Source of the DNA: an uncultured Clostridia bacterium
Lineage (GTDB): Bacteria; Bacillota; Clostridia; Oscillospirales; Acutalibacteraceae
DNA: 6,003 nt
Reading direction: 5' to 3'
Assembly (NCBI GenBank): GCA_946006915.1
Contig: CAMFZK010000064.1
Coordinates: 1-6,003, forward strand
The notes beneath the pieces were generated by a model, which was given only the letters and a program-made list of their open reading frames with translations, was not told the origin of the DNA and searched no databases. This document shows, piece after piece, positions 4,926-6,003 of the stretch. Numbering within the stretch: the stretch's first letter is position 1; each line of letters begins with the position of its first letter. A program made the translations under genes and the position numbers.

Positions 4926-5924
4926 TTAATTTTCGTACAAATTAAGCACGTTTTTTATCCGCTCTTTTACCATATTTTTGAGCGATTCGGGTTTTATTAC
5001 CTTAATACTGTCCCCAAAATTTAAAATAAATGTAACAAGTGCTTCGCTTATTGCGGCTTTATATGAAAAACTAAATTCATTATCGGTTACATTAGTTATG
5101 AAAATATTTTCGGAAAAGCGGTCAAAAACCTGTTCGGTAATTCTTTTGTTGCAACAAAGTTCAATGGTTTCAAGTTTGCCCGAATGCATACCGAAAAGAC
5201 GGTTGGTATAGTCCGAAATATCAAAAAAGTCCTTATAATCACTCACTTCGCTGAAATGGCGTGCGTTAGTTTCGGTAATCTTTGTACCGCTTATTCTGTC
5301 CAACCGAATGTGAATTAAATTATCGTACTTATCGTAATTGCCTATAAGGTAATAATGGTCGTCCTGCCAGGTAAGGGCATAGGGGCTTACCGTCATTTCC
5401 TTTTCATATTTTTGTATATTTCTGCCCGAAAGGGTCCTTGCGGTATATGTAAATTTTATCTTTTTATGTTTGGCAATTGCCCTTGAAATACTGTCTATAT
5501 TATAATAAATTTCTTCGTTTTGGCATTTTTGCCCTGCATCAAAATAAATATTCTTTTCCCTGTCGGCTAATTGGTTTTTACTTAACATACCGTCCAGTTT
5601 AGAAACCAATTCCCTTGTCTTTTTGGGACTTATAAATTTAGCGGTACGCACAGCGTCACACAAAAGGTAGATTTCCGCCTCCTCAAACTCACGGCTTGCA
5701 AGAAAAAAGCCCTTTTTAGGCGAAAAACTTCTTATAATATCGCACCCGTATTCGCAAAGAGCATCTATATCCGAATAAACCGACTTACGCTCTGCCGATA
5801 TACCGTAGCTTTCAAGATGTCGGCAAATTTCGGCGGCGGTTAAGGGGTTTTCCTCGTCGCTTCGTTCCCTTAAAATATCCAAAATATAAATAGGTTTTAA
5901 TTTTTGTTTTGCAGATTTTGGCAC
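4926..5924 (-). CDS. WYL-domain transcriptional regulator (HTH-WYL-WCX)
   Basis: This 332-aa protein is likely a cytosolic, ligand-responsive DNA-binding regulator. Residues 8-66 resemble a winged helix-turn-helix (KLKPIYILDIL, then LTAAEICRHLESYGISAERKSVYSDIDAL). Residues about 140-215 form the WYL domain: ISRAIAKHKKIKFTY, then VSPYALTWQDDHYYLIGNY and HIRLDRI. The name-giving Trp-Tyr-Leu is Tyr-Tyr-Leu here (191-193), a common kind of variation. Residues about 250-327 fit the C-terminal WCX region. The start is GTG at 5924: GGGTGGAA lies just upstream, the next Met is residue 113, and KSAKQKLKPIYILDILRE matches how relatives begin. The start overlaps the end of the upstream gene by 28 nt, suggesting translational coupling. 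No clear terminator follows, so some transcripts may continue into the DUF1846 gene. Its targets and ligand cannot be read from the sequence. Confidence 0.9.
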   Translation of the reverse strand: MPKSAKQKLKPIYILDILRERSDEENPLTAAEICRHLESYGISAERKSVYSDIDALCEYGCDIIRSFSPKKGFFLASREFEEAEIYLLCDAVRTAKFISPKKTRELVSKLDGMLSKNQLADREKNIYFDAGQKCQNEEIYYNIDSISRAIAKHKKIKFTYTARTLSGRNIQKYEKEMTVSPYALTWQDDHYYLIGNYDKYDNLIHIRLDRISGTKITETNARHFSEVSDYKDFFDISDYTNRLFGMHSGKLETIELCCNKRITEQVFDRFSENIFITNVTDNEFSFSYKAAISEALVTFILNFGDSIKVIKPESLKNMVKERIKNVLNLYEN

Positions 5925-6003
5925 TCTTCCACCCGCTTTATAAATTCGTCTTTTGTGTAAAGCACGTTAACAACGTCAAGCATTGCGTTAGCCGTTAAAT
6001 TAT
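5897..6003 (-). CDS. 3' end of an unidentified gene (partial, runs off the right edge)
   Basis: An open frame enters from the right edge and ends with TAA at 5899-5897. It gives 34 visible residues, starting NLTANAMLDVVNVLYTKDEF and ending in a charged, polar tail (RVEECQNLQNKN). It contains the binding site and the first nine codons of the WYL gene in another frame, the arrangement expected of a real upstream gene in the same operon. An internal ATG (codon 7 of the visible part) has no ribosome binding site before it, so this is more likely a C-terminus than a small separate gene. The segment is too short for me to assign a family. Reality of the gene is inferred from the overlap and the shared strand. 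Confidence 0.6.
   Translation of the reverse strand, partial: NLTANAMLDVVNVLYTKDEFIKRVEECQNLQNKN

Overview
This window looks like the chromosome of a low-to-moderate-GC member of the Firmicutes, most likely a clostridial (gut-type) lineage. The evidence is the S12 protein with the Firmicutes-type insert (KGYNSMKRELTN region), strong GGAGG-type ribosome binding sites, TTGACA/TATAAT promoters with 17-bp spacers, and a DUF1846 (UPF0371) protein and WYL regulator of the kind common in Clostridia. The species cannot be named from this sequence. Every supported gene is on the minus strand, so transcription runs from right to left and the gene order below follows transcription.

Right part (6003 down to 4926): the 3' end of an unidentified gene overlaps by 28 nt the GTG start of a 332-aa DNA-binding regulator of the HTH-WYL-WCX family. 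Next, a consensus-like promoter (TTGTAA-17-TATAAT) lies in the 75-nt gap before a 494-aa DUF1846 protein (4850-3366), a conserved family of unknown function with a P-loop-like APGPGSGKM segment. This gene ends at a compact intrinsic terminator (3354-3326).

Left part (3305 down to 1): a near-consensus promoter (TTGACA-17-TAGAAT with an extended -10 TGG) drives the classical str cluster rpsL (S12), rpsG (S7), fusA (EF-G). The next gene would be expected to be tuf, but it lies outside the window. The cluster does not directly follow rpoC-type genes here: its own promoter and the terminator before it make it a stand-alone transcription unit.

The genes themselves are ordinary housekeeping genes. 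The most interesting feature is non-coding: the 129-nt gap between rpsL and rpsG can fold on the mRNA strand into a long imperfect hairpin (2774-2690) just upstream of the rpsG ribosome binding site. In E. coli, S7 autoregulates the str operon through the equivalent gap, so this is a candidate ribosomal-protein-responsive RNA. The rpsL 5' leader also contains tandem imperfect repeats able to pair with each other. I see no mobile elements, CRISPR arrays, tRNA or rRNA genes, and no gene-free stretch longer than about 165 bases.
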